This document shows, piece after piece, positions 52,035 to 60,725 of a stretch of DNA of 64,000 nt (its first letter is position 1; the number at the start of each line of letters is the position of its first letter). This stretch comes from Paenibacillus amylolyticus. Its GTDB lineage: Bacteria; Bacillota; Bacilli; Paenibacillales; Paenibacillaceae. The notes beneath the pieces are model-generated. The model worked only from the letters and a program-made list of their open reading frames with translations, was not told the origin of the DNA and did no database searches. Where the stretch lies: contig NZ_BCNV01000008.1 of NCBI RefSeq assembly GCF_001570725.1, forward strand, positions 54,299-118,298, given 5' to 3'. Both the position numbers and the translations under genes were made by a program.

Positions 52035-53195
52035 TTACAAAAGATTGTTCTTGTTCGGATCATACAGGCCGGATCTGTCCTTGAACCAGTTGAAGATATG
52101 CGATACACATACTTTCAGCACCGCGTATCCTGGAACAGCAAGCAGAATGCCCACAACTCCAAACAGATTACCCGAAGTCAGAATGACAAAGATAATCGTG
52201 ATCGGATGAATCTTCAGCGTTTTACCCATGATCTGTGGCGAGATGAATTTACCTTCGATTAACTGCACGATTGTCCATACAGCAACCATTTTCAGTAGCA
52301 TCACCGGTGAAGTAACGAGAGCCACGATCAACGCAGGGGTAATCGCAATTGCAGGTCCAAGATACGGAACAACACTCGTGAACGATGCAATGATTGCAAG
52401 AATCAGCGCGTAATCCAGACCAATGATCATATAACCGATGTAGAGCAGAATACCGATGCAGAAGCTGACGATAATCTGTCCACGAATGAATGAACTGATC
52501 TGGTGATTGATGTCTTCCAGCACATGCATTGCACCCGTACGGCTCTTAATCGGCAAGAAAGACAGGATTTTCGACGGCAGCTTCTTGCCGTCTTTCAGCA
52601 GATAGAACAGAATAAATGGAACTGTCACAATCGAGAGTACGATTTCAGTGAAAGCTCCAAGGAACCCACCCAATGTGCTCCAGGTTGAATCAAGAATTTC
52701 CGCGGCCTTCTGGGAAGCTGTTCTCCACAGGTCCTGCCAGTTCATGTTGAGTGTTTCCTGGACCTGACCGAACAGCTGACTACCCGTCAATTCCTCAAAT
52801 TGCTGTCTTACGGTCTCACTGTACGTTGGGAAATTCGCGATAAGCCCCATAATCTGATTGCGAAGCACTGGAATGACTGCCAGCACGACGACGGTCAGAA
52901 TGCCTCCTATTGCAAGATACAGAATCAGAATGGACCAGCCTCGCTTGATTTTCCACCTTTCCATCACATCCACAATCGGATTCAACAGGTAGTAGAGTAT
53001 GCCTGACAGAATAATAGGTAGCACAATCGTCTTGATAAGTACTGCGAGCGGATGAAGAACAAAGGATACTTTGGTCAGAACCATCACGTTCAGTCCCACC
53101 AACAGCAAAATTAGCAGAAATAGGACAAACTTGTTGTTAAGAAAAAATCGCTTGAACCGCTCAGGCCAAACGCGGGGTTGCTCAGGTTGCTCCAT
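52035..53195 (-). CDS. AI-2E family transporter (PerM/YdbI-like)
   Basis: The ~386-aa protein has about eight membrane helices in the family layout: an N-terminal hairpin, a soluble middle (~110-200), and late motifs SFIRGQIIVSFCIGILLYIGY and PYLGPAIAITPALIVAL. The family name comes from E. coli TqsA; some members are Na+(Li+)/H+ antiporters, so the substrate is not certain. I use ATG 53195, eight bases after GAGAGGAAG; 53216 is also in frame. Confidence 0.92.
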   Translation of the reverse strand: MEQPEQPRVWPERFKRFFLNNKFVLFLLILLLVGLNVMVLTKVSFVLHPLAVLIKTIVLPIILSGILYYLLNPIVDVMERWKIKRGWSILILYLAIGGILTVVVLAVIPVLRNQIMGLIANFPTYSETVRQQFEELTGSQLFGQVQETLNMNWQDLWRTASQKAAEILDSTWSTLGGFLGAFTEIVLSIVTVPFILFYLLKDGKKLPSKILSFLPIKSRTGAMHVLEDINHQISSFIRGQIIVSFCIGILLYIGYMIIGLDYALILAIIASFTSVVPYLGPAIAITPALIVALVTSPVMLLKMVAVWTIVQLIEGKFISPQIMGKTLKIHPITIIFVILTSGNLFGVVGILLAVPGYAVLKVCVSHIFNWFKDRSGLYDPNKNNLL

Positions 53196-53423
53196 AGGCG
53201 TGTCTTCCTCTCTCATGTAACCTTAATCACAATTAAACTATAAATCTAGATAAATGCCCCTTGCCTGTAAAAAATAAAGTACCTTGTACAAGCCAACATA
53301 TGTATAACACTCTGGATTTATACGTATGGTGCTGTTTAACCGTTTCAAATTAAACCGGTAAAGTCATTTTACCCCAAAATGAGTCTTCTGCCCCACACCA
53401 ACCATTTGCAAATTCTCCCTATT

Positions 53424-53458
53424 CAAAAACGGCTCGCCTCACTGGGAGACGAACCGTT
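53424..53458 (-). terminator. rho-independent terminator after the LLM gene
   Basis: On the minus strand AACGGTTCGTCTCCC and GAGGCGAGCCGTT form a stem followed by TTTTT, about 50 bases after the stop. Confidence 0.8.
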
Positions 53459-53510
53459 AATTTGTAGCTATAGCTTACCATCAAGCCAGCTTTTACGCTG
53501 AAAATGAAGA

Positions 53511-54545
53511 TTAAGCTTTTCCCGCCAATTGTGCGATTAACTCATAGGAATGCAGACGTGCCTTATGATCATAGATCATCGACGTAATAATCAGTTCATC
53601 TGCCTGTGTCTGCCGAATGAAGGATTCCAGCTGTCCACGTACCGTTTCTGGTGAACCGTTAACAGCTGCTTTCAGCGTCTGCTCAACGCCCGCCTTCTCG
53701 CGGTCCGTCCATTTGCCTTCCATCTCTGCCGGAGGCTGTACCAATCCCGTTGTGCCACGAATAATGTTCAGGAACTGCTGTTGCATCGTTGTACCCAGCC
53801 ATGCTGCTTCTTCATCTGTATCCGCAACAACAGCGTTAACACCCACAATCACATGCGGCTCCTTCAAGCTATCAGATGGTTGGAAGTTGTTTCGATACGT
53901 TTCCAGTGCAATTCGGGTGTAATCGGGCGAGAAGTGGCTAGCAAAAGCAAACGGCAATCCCAGCTGACCTGCCAGACGTGCACTGAAATCACTGGACCCC
54001 AGCAGGTAGATTGGAATATTCAGTCCTTCACCCGGTACAGCTCGAACAGGCGCGTGATAAGATGTCGCCGAAGCATCAAAGTATGCTCTGAGCTCTGCCA
54101 ACAGTTCCGGGAAATCTTCCCCGCTGTTCAGATCTTTGCGTAGCGCGAGCGATGTACGGCGGTCACTGCCGGGTGCACGACCCAGTCCCAGATCGATTCT
54201 GCTTGGATACAGGGACTCTAATGTACCGAACTGCTCAGCGATGACAAGCGGTGCATGGTTAGGCAACATGATGCCGCCTGAACCTAGGCGAATCGTCTTG
54301 GTTCCACCAGCCAGATATCCAATAACGACCGAAGTTGCGGAAGAGGCAATACCCGGCATATTGTGATGTTCAGCTACCCAGTAACGGTGATATCCCCACC
54401 GCTCTGCATGTTGGGCCAGATCCAAACTGTTGCGCAACGCATCAGCGGGTGTTGCACCCACAACGACGGGAGCCAGATCCAGGATGGAAAGCTTAACGTC
54501 ATGAATATGTTCTTTATGGGATGGAGCCATATTTTCTGTAGTCAT
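53511..54545 (-). CDS. LLM-class flavin-dependent oxidoreductase (luciferase-like)
   Basis: This 344-aa protein has the luciferase-family barrel: LSILDLAPVVVGATPADALRNSLDLAQHAERWGYHRYWVAEHHNMPGIASSATSV begins it, followed by IRLGSGGIMLPNHAPLVIAEQFGTLESLYPSRIDLGLGRAPGSD. This places it in the MsnO8/YceB-type group. It would use reduced FMN to oxidise an unknown substrate. The start has AAGGAG, somewhat distant. An ArsR-type gene lies upstream on the same strand. Confidence 0.93.
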   Translation of the reverse strand: MTTENMAPSHKEHIHDVKLSILDLAPVVVGATPADALRNSLDLAQHAERWGYHRYWVAEHHNMPGIASSATSVVIGYLAGGTKTIRLGSGGIMLPNHAPLVIAEQFGTLESLYPSRIDLGLGRAPGSDRRTSLALRKDLNSGEDFPELLAELRAYFDASATSYHAPVRAVPGEGLNIPIYLLGSSDFSARLAGQLGLPFAFASHFSPDYTRIALETYRNNFQPSDSLKEPHVIVGVNAVVADTDEEAAWLGTTMQQQFLNIIRGTTGLVQPPAEMEGKWTDREKAGVEQTLKAAVNGSPETVRGQLESFIRQTQADELIITSMIYDHKARLHSYELIAQLAGKA

Positions 54546-54701
54546 TATTGTTTAATCTCCTTGATGATTATATTTTTGTATATCCAGATATATAGATTTA
54601 TTATACCGTAATTGGACACGATGTGATACTGAACTAGCCGTTTACATCCGGACGGAATCCTTGCCTGCATGTGCATCCTAGCTTCCGTTCCGGCATCCGG
54701 C

Positions 54702-55013
54702 TTATAACTCGTTCTGCACGTACTCAGCAAACTGACGGATTGTCTCTTCATTGCGCCGATAATAAGTCCATTGTCCTCTTCGCTCGGAGAGCAGCAACCC
54801 TGCTTTGAGCATGGTCAGCAGATAACTGGATATGACCGACTGAGCCAGCCCAGCCTTCATTTGAATCGTGCCGACACAGATTCCGTTCTTGCCACCATCC
54901 GGATGCTGAGATAGTTCAAGAGGTGGAAAGTGTTGCTCCGGGTTTTTGAGCCACAACAGGATTTGTCTACGTGTCTCGTTAGATAACGCTTTGAATATAA
55001 GTATAGGTTCCAT
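54702..55013 (-). CDS. ArsR-family winged-helix regulator
   Basis: The ~103-aa regulator has the ArsR-type helix-turn-helix (ILIFKALSNETRRQILLWLKNPEQHF, KAGLAQSVISSYLLTMLKAGLLLSERRGQWTYYRRNEE). No metal-binding cysteines are seen at the usual places; the single Cys is in NGICVGTIQ. This form is like Bacillus YczG and may sense something other than metal. The start at 55013 is preceded by GGGGGT at a long distance; the longer frame from 55121 crosses the upstream gene's terminator and is rejected. Confidence 0.88.
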   Translation of the reverse strand: MEPILIFKALSNETRRQILLWLKNPEQHFPPLELSQHPDGGKNGICVGTIQMKAGLAQSVISSYLLTMLKAGLLLSERRGQWTYYRRNEETIRQFAEYVQNEL

Positions 55014-55055
55014 GGGTACGATTATACCCCCTTTCATCCATTTTGCAAACACATG

Positions 55056-55087
55056 AACAAACAAACCGACTCGTGATCGAGTCGGTC
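55056..55087 (-). terminator. rho-independent terminator after the NAD(P)H oxidoreductase
   Basis: On the minus strand ACCGACTCG-ATCA-CGAGTCGGT is followed by TTGTTTGTT. It separates the oxidoreductase from the ArsR gene. Confidence 0.85.
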
Positions 55088-55126
55088 TGGTATCATATGG
55101 AATCCTATAGAGATTCCACAACTATA

Positions 55127-55708
55127 TTAGAATTTGGTCGTTACCGTCTGCTTAACCTGATCCAACATCGCTTGATATGCTGGTGCATCTAGGTAACCAA
55201 TACTACCGAAGAGCAGATGATCTACGGCTTCAATGCCTACAAAGTTGAAGATACCTACGTCTGAGGTTACTTTCAACCCAGCAGTCATACCAATCTGATC
55301 GTAGATTTCACTTGGTGTACCATGTGTGTTGATGATGAGTCCTTTTTTGCCTGTCAGCAATTTCTCGATTCCCGCTTCACCCGCCGCATAAGCAAAACCA
55401 TAAGCGAATACACGGTCAACATATCCTTTCAAAATGGCGGGAAGACCTGTCCACCAGATCGGATAGATGAATGTGATGGCTTCTGCATCCGTAACAAACT
55501 GTTGCTCTGTTGCAATATCCTGTGGTGTCTCTCCTGCACGCATGGAAGCTGTATCGGCTTCAGTCAGTACGGGTTGGAATCCAAGCTTGTACAAATCACG
55601 AACAACTACTTCGTGGCCTTGAGCTTCAAGAGCTTCTACAGCAGTATTGAGGATTGCGTTATTGAAGCTGTCTGTGTGTGGGTGAGCATATACGATAAGA
55701 TGTTTCAT
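55127..55708 (-). CDS. NAD(P)H:quinone oxidoreductase-like flavoprotein
   Basis: This 193-aa flavodoxin-fold protein starts HLIVYAHPHTDSFNNAILNTAVEALEAQGHEV and has FIYPIWWTGLPAILKGYVDRVFAYGFAY, the FMN/FAD-binding text of the MdaB/KefF/YwrO family. Such enzymes make two-electron reductions of quinones or nitro compounds. A 20-bp palindrome 68 bases upstream matches one at the MarR gene upstream, so it is the likely target of that MarR. The start has GGAGGG. Confidence 0.93.
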   Translation of the reverse strand: MKHLIVYAHPHTDSFNNAILNTAVEALEAQGHEVVVRDLYKLGFQPVLTEADTASMRAGETPQDIATEQQFVTDAEAITFIYPIWWTGLPAILKGYVDRVFAYGFAYAAGEAGIEKLLTGKKGLIINTHGTPSEIYDQIGMTAGLKVTSDVGIFNFVGIEAVDHLLFGSIGYLDAPAYQAMLDQVKQTVTTKF

Positions 55709-55775
55709 AGTGTTAATCCCTCCAGGTTTGGTTTGAGTTAGATTGTGAAAATTGGTTTAAACTAATACGGTCCAT

Positions 55776-55795
55776 ATCCATAGATATCTATGGAT
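55776..55795. promoter_or_regulatory. 20-bp perfect palindrome, MarR operator candidate 1
   Basis: ATCCATAGATATCTATGGAT is a perfect palindrome upstream of the oxidoreductase gene. Its 14-bp core CATAGATATCTATG is shared with the palindrome at 56307. Confidence 0.8.
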
Positions 55796-55874
55796 GTGGA
55801 CAAAAAAATATTTGGGCTCCTCTGCCTCCAGCGCATTCAAATCAGGAAGGGTTGCAGGCAGAAGAGTTCATTCA

Positions 55875-56297
55875 CTATAATGTTCGGACAATGGTGGACA
55901 ACAAGCTCTCCAATTGCTCCGACTGTTCATCGGACAGACCACTATAGATGAGGTCATTAATCTGTTCTGACACCTGATCGAATATCGGTTCGAGTTGCTT
56001 CCCCTGTTCGGTAAGGCGAATCATCGTCACTCGGCTATCTTCGGCACTCTTGCTGCGTTCAACATATCCAAGCTTCTCCAGCTTGTTGACCAGTACAGTT
56101 ACTGTTGGTTGCGTACGTTGAACACGTTCTGCCAGCATCTTGATCGACAGTGTCTCTTCCCGGTACAAGAACATTAATACATCCCCATGTGAAGGTACAA
56201 TGCCTGTCACTTCATGCTGTTCCAATTCGTGAACAATACGTTTGTTGACATGATCTCTGATTCTTGCAATTAATGCAATTGCGTTGTATTTTGGCAT
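55875..56297 (-). CDS. MarR-family transcriptional regulator
   Basis: The ~140-aa regulator shows the MarR winged helix: IVPSHGDVLMFLYREETLSIKMLAERVQRTQPTVTVLVNKLEKLGYVERSKSAEDSRVTMIRLTEQG. There is no cysteine, so it is not a thiol sensor of the OhrR type; a ligand is more likely. The start at 56297 is chosen because the ATG at 56312 lies inside the palindrome and has no binding site; GAGG precedes 56297 closely. It sits upstream of the oxidoreductase on the same strand. Confidence 0.9.
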   Translation of the reverse strand: MPKYNAIALIARIRDHVNKRIVHELEQHEVTGIVPSHGDVLMFLYREETLSIKMLAERVQRTQPTVTVLVNKLEKLGYVERSKSAEDSRVTMIRLTEQGKQLEPIFDQVSEQINDLIYSGLSDEQSEQLESLLSTIVRTL

Positions 56298-56306
56298 GAC
56301 CTCATT

Positions 56307-56326
56307 ATACATAGATATCTATGTAT
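56307..56326. promoter_or_regulatory. 20-bp perfect palindrome, MarR operator candidate 2
   Basis: ATACATAGATATCTATGTAT is a perfect palindrome just before the MarR coding start. It shares 18 of 20 bases with the site at 55776, which supports autoregulation. Confidence 0.8.
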
Positions 56327-56351
56327 TTTCAAGTGCTTATTTTTTAATAAG

Positions 56352-56402
56352 AAAAACAGCCCTTTCCACCTGTAAAGCATGAGGAAAATATCGGGCTGTT
56401 TC
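56352..56402 (-). terminator. rho-independent terminator after the nitroreductase
   Basis: On the minus strand AAACAGCCC and GGGCTGTTTTT form the base; inner TTTCC/GGAAA pairs extend it across a ~15-base loop. Confidence 0.7.
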
Positions 56403-56479
56403 GATCCTGCTTTAATGCTGTTCTATAATGTTAGATCTTAGATCATCATTTTTGGATTCATGTTGAATTCTTGTTGAAT

Positions 56480-57157
56480 TCAGTTAATCCACTGAGTAAT
56501 TCTTTCAATAGATTGTCGGGATTTCTCACGCGTGGGCTCCTCAGCACGATAACCGAAGGCTGCCATCACCGAGACGTCCCATGCGCCATTCTCCAGCAAG
56601 CCCTCTTCTTCCAACAGCCCATGGACATTCTCACGGCTGAAACCTTCAATCGGGCAGGAATCAATCTCGATCTGAGCTGCCGCCGTCATCATGTTACCGA
56701 GTGCAATGTACGTTTGTTTGGAAGCCCAGTCGAATAATGATCGTGGATTGTCCAGAATTCTCTGGTTATTTTGAAACTTTCCATAAGCCTCACTTGTTAA
56801 CTTAAATACATCATCCGGCATTCCCTTTGTTTCCTTCAGCATGTACTCCGCATAGGGAGAATTATAACTAGCATCTGACCGGGCCAAAATAACAACAAAA
56901 TGGCTTGCTGTCGCCAATTGCTTTTGAGCGCCGGAAGAGACTTCGGACAGACGTTTACGCAGGTCCGGATTTTGTACAATCAGAAACTTCCACGGTTCAA
57001 GACCAATGGAACTTGGAGATAATCTGCCTGTTTCCAATATAAATTGGAAATCCTCATCTGAGATTTTGCGAGTATCATCAAATACCTTTGTTGCATGCCG
57101 GAAATGATATGCCTTCAAAATGTCTTCCTTTTTCTTTGCCTGTGTTGTATCTTCCAT
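56480..57157 (-). CDS. NAD(P)H-dependent nitroreductase family protein
   Basis: This 225-aa protein is of the NfsB/YdgI type: AYHFRHATKVFDDTRKISDEDFQFILETGRLSPSSIGLEPWKFLIVQNPDLR has the N-terminal FMN contacts (RHATK, SPSSIGLEPW), and VMAAFGYRAEEPTREKSRQ the C-terminal one. These FMN enzymes reduce nitro compounds or quinones with NAD(P)H. The ATG has a GTGGAG site. It is upstream of the MarR gene on the same strand but separated by a terminator. Confidence 0.93.
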   Translation of the reverse strand: MEDTTQAKKKEDILKAYHFRHATKVFDDTRKISDEDFQFILETGRLSPSSIGLEPWKFLIVQNPDLRKRLSEVSSGAQKQLATASHFVVILARSDASYNSPYAEYMLKETKGMPDDVFKLTSEAYGKFQNNQRILDNPRSLFDWASKQTYIALGNMMTAAAQIEIDSCPIEGFSRENVHGLLEEEGLLENGAWDVSVMAAFGYRAEEPTREKSRQSIERITQWIN

Positions 57158-57390
57158 GAAACTCCACGTCCTTTTTATATTTTTTATGTTGAAGCATCAG
57201 TCTCCAGTTTTGATTTGCTTAAGTATTAGTTTAGAATCTATATCCAAAAATGAAAAGTACGCACAATATTGTTTCTTAGTTTATAAAAGTAAGTATTGTA
57301 TTCTGACAACATAAATAGCCACATTAGGAATCCCCTTCTGTGAATATCCACGAATGATATTAACACCAATCACTTGCAACGAGTATCCTA

Positions 57391-58035
57391 TTATTCAGTT
57401 AACTTTTCTTGGTCCGTTATGAATTTTGATGACGTTATAAGGTCGCCTCGCCAGATGTAGAGGGCTAAGACGGGGTCTTCCCTCGATTCAGTTGTATGGA
57501 TGACCCCACTTGGATGCAGAATAACAGACCCAGGTTCTCTTGGTAAAGGCTCTTCGCTACCTTTGGTCCATATTCCTGTACCACCAAGGGGGATGTATAA
57601 TTCATTTGCAGGATGCACATGTGGTGGATAATACGTTTTTGGAGCTAATAAGGTAAGGCCCATAAGCAAGTGATCAGCCGTTCCCAGATCCTCCGGTCCG
57701 ATAAATTGCGTAAAAGTTACTTGTGATTCTAGGTTAGGATACAGCGGATGTGGTGGATAACCAAAGGTCCAGTCAAGGAAAGGTGCCAAAGGTCTGATCG
57801 CTGCAATCAGGCTTGATTCGGCGCCTGTGTGACCAAGCTTTATAGCAGCATCCAGATATTTGGTGACAGTGGATTCTGATGGGCGAGGAAGTTTTCCAGA
57901 ACTCGGCACCTCAGGCCACACCTGTAAAATCCTGCTTATCTCGTCGAGTACGTCGGAATCACTAGTGTCACAACATTCGAGACGTCTGTATAATTGGTTT
58001 AAGAATGCGTCGACAAGCCTGTTCAATTCTTCCAT
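57391..58035 (-). CDS. DMSP-lyase-type cupin domain protein
   Basis: The ~214-aa protein has a helical N-terminal half and a C-terminal cupin. The cupin signature TYYPPHVHPANELYIPLGGTGIW supplies H139, H141, E145 and Y147 (numbered from this start). HPSGVIHTTE gives the last metal His, H180. The arrangement and the preceding LLMGLTLLAPK match the dimethylsulfoniopropionate lyase family (DddL/DddQ-like, DMSP_lyase). Family members cleave DMSP to acrylate and dimethyl sulfide, but many terrestrial homologues have unknown substrates. The ATG 58035 lies after GGAGG with a long spacer. Confidence 0.78.
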   Translation of the reverse strand: MEELNRLVDAFLNQLYRRLECCDTSDSDVLDEISRILQVWPEVPSSGKLPRPSESTVTKYLDAAIKLGHTGAESSLIAAIRPLAPFLDWTFGYPPHPLYPNLESQVTFTQFIGPEDLGTADHLLMGLTLLAPKTYYPPHVHPANELYIPLGGTGIWTKGSEEPLPREPGSVILHPSGVIHTTESREDPVLALYIWRGDLITSSKFITDQEKLTE

Positions 58036-58133
58036 GGTAATATTCAACCTCCAAACACAACAACTCTAATTTTTTTCTGTCTGTTCCCCATGAATTCGGC
58101 AATAAAATAATCGTGAAGATATACTAATCACGC

Positions 58134-58592
58134 CTATAATTGTTCCATGAATTCTTCTTCCGAAATAACGGTGTATCCTTCTTGCCGAAGCAGTGCGGAG
58201 GTAACACCTTCACCTTGTACCTTGTGATTGGTAAAGTTTCCATCATAAATGGTTTTCGTACCACAGGACGGACTGAACTCTTTCAACACAACACAAGACA
58301 CATTCAATTTTTTAGCCCATTCCAATGTCTGATAGGCTCCCTTGATATACAGCTCTGTGACGTCCTTGCCACTTTTCTCGATCACTTTCGCAGTACCTGC
58401 CAATACGTCTTTGCCCGTACCACCGATGATCTCAGCTGGTTCACGGGGTGTGGAGAATCCACCGAGCAACTCCGGACACACCATATTCGCCTGCTCCTGC
58501 TCCACAAGTTCCTGAATCTTCTCATCCAGGCTCGCTGTTCCATTGTAACGGCAGGCTACCCCCGCCAGACATGAACTCACCAAATATTTCAT
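58134..58592 (-). CDS. DUF523 family protein
   Basis: The 152-aa protein is typical of DUF523: YLVSSCLAGVACRYNG at the N-terminus, VCPELLGGFSTPREPAEI, and VVLKEFSPSCGTKTIYDG with conserved cysteines (C8, C14, C39 and the SPSCG Cys), which may hold a metal or iron-sulfur cluster. The function of the family is not established. The start has AAGGAGATAACG. It is between the DMSP-lyase-like gene and the sigma factor operon on the same strand. Confidence 0.93.
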   Translation of the reverse strand: MKYLVSSCLAGVACRYNGTASLDEKIQELVEQEQANMVCPELLGGFSTPREPAEIIGGTGKDVLAGTAKVIEKSGKDVTELYIKGAYQTLEWAKKLNVSCVVLKEFSPSCGTKTIYDGNFTNHKVQGEGVTSALLRQEGYTVISEEEFMEQL

Positions 58593-58651
58593 CGTTATCT
58601 CCTTATGCCCATTCCATCTATGAAGTAAATTGTAACATATAAGATCAAGCC

Positions 58652-59929
58652 CTATAGCTCACCTCTGGTAATCATCGTAATTTTTACATCTTCATTGTAA
58701 CGAACCTGTATAACATCCTTCGTCGACTCTAGTTCAAATGTGGCCATTCCCGGATTGTCAACTTCCCTATGAAGACTGTATTCTTGGAGGTTAATGTTAA
58801 ATACTTCTTTAATCATCGGCCCTACCTTGTCCCTAAGGAGGGATTCCTTCACATCATAAATCTTCTGATGGTAAGCCTCTACTTCATCCCAATTGCTAAA
58901 ATCATTTCGATAAGAATTCTCCCCAATAATAGAGTAAACCTTATTATCTTCTGCTACTGTCATTTGAACTAAGTAATGATCATTGAAACTAAGATTAATT
59001 ATATCTCTCCCAATTTCATCATCTTTGCTACGACTTACGCCCCTAAGTTTTAGAGATGTTTCACCGAATACTGCCTTAACAGCATCCTCGGCATCTGCCA
59101 ATACTGAATGAGATACCTGATCAGGACTAAGATCACCTGAAATGGATACGGCTTGCTCCTGCTGCCATGCAATCTCTCCATAATTATTCTCATTCACTAA
59201 TGTTAATGTCGTATGCGATATCGGCTCCAATTCCCCCTGCTTCATGCTTACATAACGTTGAACTGATACAGGTTTAAGTGTTGGAGTGCTGCCTATACTT
59301 TGCAAAAGCGATGGGACTTGGCGCAGATAACGGTGCTCCAGCTCGCTCGCCAGCATCTCACCTCTCATCTGTACTTCACGCAGATTGCCTGTTGCCGCAT
59401 CAAGCCATATCTGCGCATACTCCTTCTCACTTTCTTTTCCAGCCTCTACATATATTCTGCCGGACACAGGCAAGTCTTCCACTTTCGTAATCTTCAGCTG
59501 TTTACCCAGATCGTCTCGCATAGTGACTGCAACATTCCTTTTCATCTTATCCGTTAGCAGATTCGTGCTTAGATCATCAGATAACTGTAACACTGCCGTC
59601 GGATAGACCTGCTCGATCACGGGCTTCACCAGCTGTCCATCATCCCAGATCCATAGAAGTAATCCAGCAGCAATAACCAACGTACCCGTACCAGCAACAA
59701 GAGGCCGTCTTTTAGAGCGACGCTTGTGTGACGCGTTGTTCACTTGCGGTCTAAACGGCCTGGATGGCCCAGAACTGCCTTCTGACCAATCTCCCTTGCT
59801 TCCCACTTCCGACTTCTTCATCCACTCCACCTGTTGAAGCACCTTTCGCTTGTGATCCTCTGTAAAAGGAGACGACGCAAACGGCCCCTTCCGGATTTCC
59901 TTTTCCCACTGCTTATCCTCGTGTGTCAT
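58652..59929 (-). CDS. probable anti-sigma factor, membrane protein
   Basis: The ~425-aa protein has a ~95-residue cytoplasmic N-terminus rich in charged residues, one membrane helix (PLVAGTGTLVIAAGLLLWIW, around 90-112), and a ~310-aa outer domain with two PepSY-like alpha/beta halves. Its ATG at 59929 overlaps the sigma-factor stop (ATGA), the usual coupling of ECF sigma and anti-sigma genes. No zinc-binding HxxxCxxC motif is seen in the N-terminus, so it is not a standard ZAS-type anti-sigma factor. Confidence 0.8.
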   Translation of the reverse strand: MTHEDKQWEKEIRKGPFASSPFTEDHKRKVLQQVEWMKKSEVGSKGDWSEGSSGPSRPFRPQVNNASHKRRSKRRPLVAGTGTLVIAAGLLLWIWDDGQLVKPVIEQVYPTAVLQLSDDLSTNLLTDKMKRNVAVTMRDDLGKQLKITKVEDLPVSGRIYVEAGKESEKEYAQIWLDAATGNLREVQMRGEMLASELEHRYLRQVPSLLQSIGSTPTLKPVSVQRYVSMKQGELEPISHTTLTLVNENNYGEIAWQQEQAVSISGDLSPDQVSHSVLADAEDAVKAVFGETSLKLRGVSRSKDDEIGRDIINLSFNDHYLVQMTVAEDNKVYSIIGENSYRNDFSNWDEVEAYHQKIYDVKESLLRDKVGPMIKEVFNINLQEYSLHREVDNPGMATFELESTKDVIQVRYNEDVKITMITRGEL

Positions 59930-60492
59930 TCGCTTCGCTCCTCCCATTGTTTCCGTACCTTATCCTTACCTCTCGATAGTCTGGATTTTACTGTGCCTAA
60001 GCTGATTTTCAACATCTCTGCAATCTCACTCGTCGTGAGCTCATACCTCAGATTCAGCAAAAGAATCTCCCGGAATTTCTTCGGCAACGCCAGAACAATA
60101 TCCCAGATTTCATGGACATGCTCCTTGCGCATCACTTCCATCTCAGCCGAAGGATGTGCAGACTGAGATGGAACCATTACGCTCCGGCCCGAAAGCTCAC
60201 GCTCTGTCTCAATGGGTAGTATCTCTCCCCATAAGCTGCTACGAAAGAATCTGGATTTTCGATATGTAAAAGTGGTGTTTCTAGTAATCGTCAGTAGCCA
60301 CGTCTTCAGTGAGCACTCTCCCCGATACTGGGCAATCCCCGAGTACGCTCGGATGAACAAGTCATCTGCCTGTTCGGCACTTTTGGTCAGAAAATAAGCG
60401 TAATTCCACACGTCATTTCCGTAGTCATCCATCATGCTGCTAAGTGTGTAATTGTCGATCGTCTGAGCCTGTGCCAGAAATTGATAATCCAA
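59926..60492 (-). CDS. ECF-type RNA polymerase sigma factor
   Basis: This 188-aa sigma factor has region 2 (YGNDVWNYAYFLTKSAEQADDLFIRAYSGIAQYRGECSLKTWLLTITRNTTFTYRK) and region 4 (LPKKFREILLLNLRYELTTSEIAEMLKISLGTVKSRLSRGKDKVRK), with the expected linker and length. The start is a TTG with GAGGTGA before it. It resembles SigM/SigW/SigX-like envelope-stress factors of Bacillales. The downstream membrane gene overlaps by four bases. A GGAAC...GTC promoter upstream suggests autoregulation. Confidence 0.93.
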   Translation of the reverse strand: MDYQFLAQAQTIDNYTLSSMMDDYGNDVWNYAYFLTKSAEQADDLFIRAYSGIAQYRGECSLKTWLLTITRNTTFTYRKSRFFRSSLWGEILPIETERELSGRSVMVPSQSAHPSAEMEVMRKEHVHEIWDIVLALPKKFREILLLNLRYELTTSEIAEMLKISLGTVKSRLSRGKDKVRKQWEERSE

Positions 60493-60515
60493 CTGTTGTT
60501 CACCTCACTTAATAT

Positions 60516-60542
60516 GACTGAGTTTAATGTGGTTTAGTTCCC
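60516..60542 (-). promoter_or_regulatory. candidate ECF-type autoregulated promoter
   Basis: On the minus strand GGGAACT and AGTC are separated by ~16 bases, the layout of ECF promoters (GGAAC / GTC). It lies about 30 bases before the sigma start. Confidence 0.4.
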
Positions 60543-60573
60543 TATTTTGGACATTATTTCTTATTATTGTAGC

Positions 60574-60610
60574 AAAATAAAAAAAATAGCATGTTCAACA
60601 TCGCTGAACA
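60574..60610 (-). terminator. weak hairpin terminator after the methyltransferase
   Basis: On the minus strand TGTTCA-N7-TGAACA is followed after five bases by eight T residues, about 115 bases after the methyltransferase stop. Confidence 0.5.
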
Positions 60611-60725
60611 CACTGATTTCTTCAAGCATTTACGTAGCTAGTAATCTCAATCAGAAAGCTTTTAGGCGAACGCTCCACTTCAACAGTTTCTTTCTGCCCT
60701 CTGGTCTAACGTATCATTTTCATCG

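Noticed and set aside
54567..54602. AT-rich sequence before the LLM gene as a third MarR site
   Set aside because: Only partial similarity to the CATAGATATCTATG core and no palindrome.
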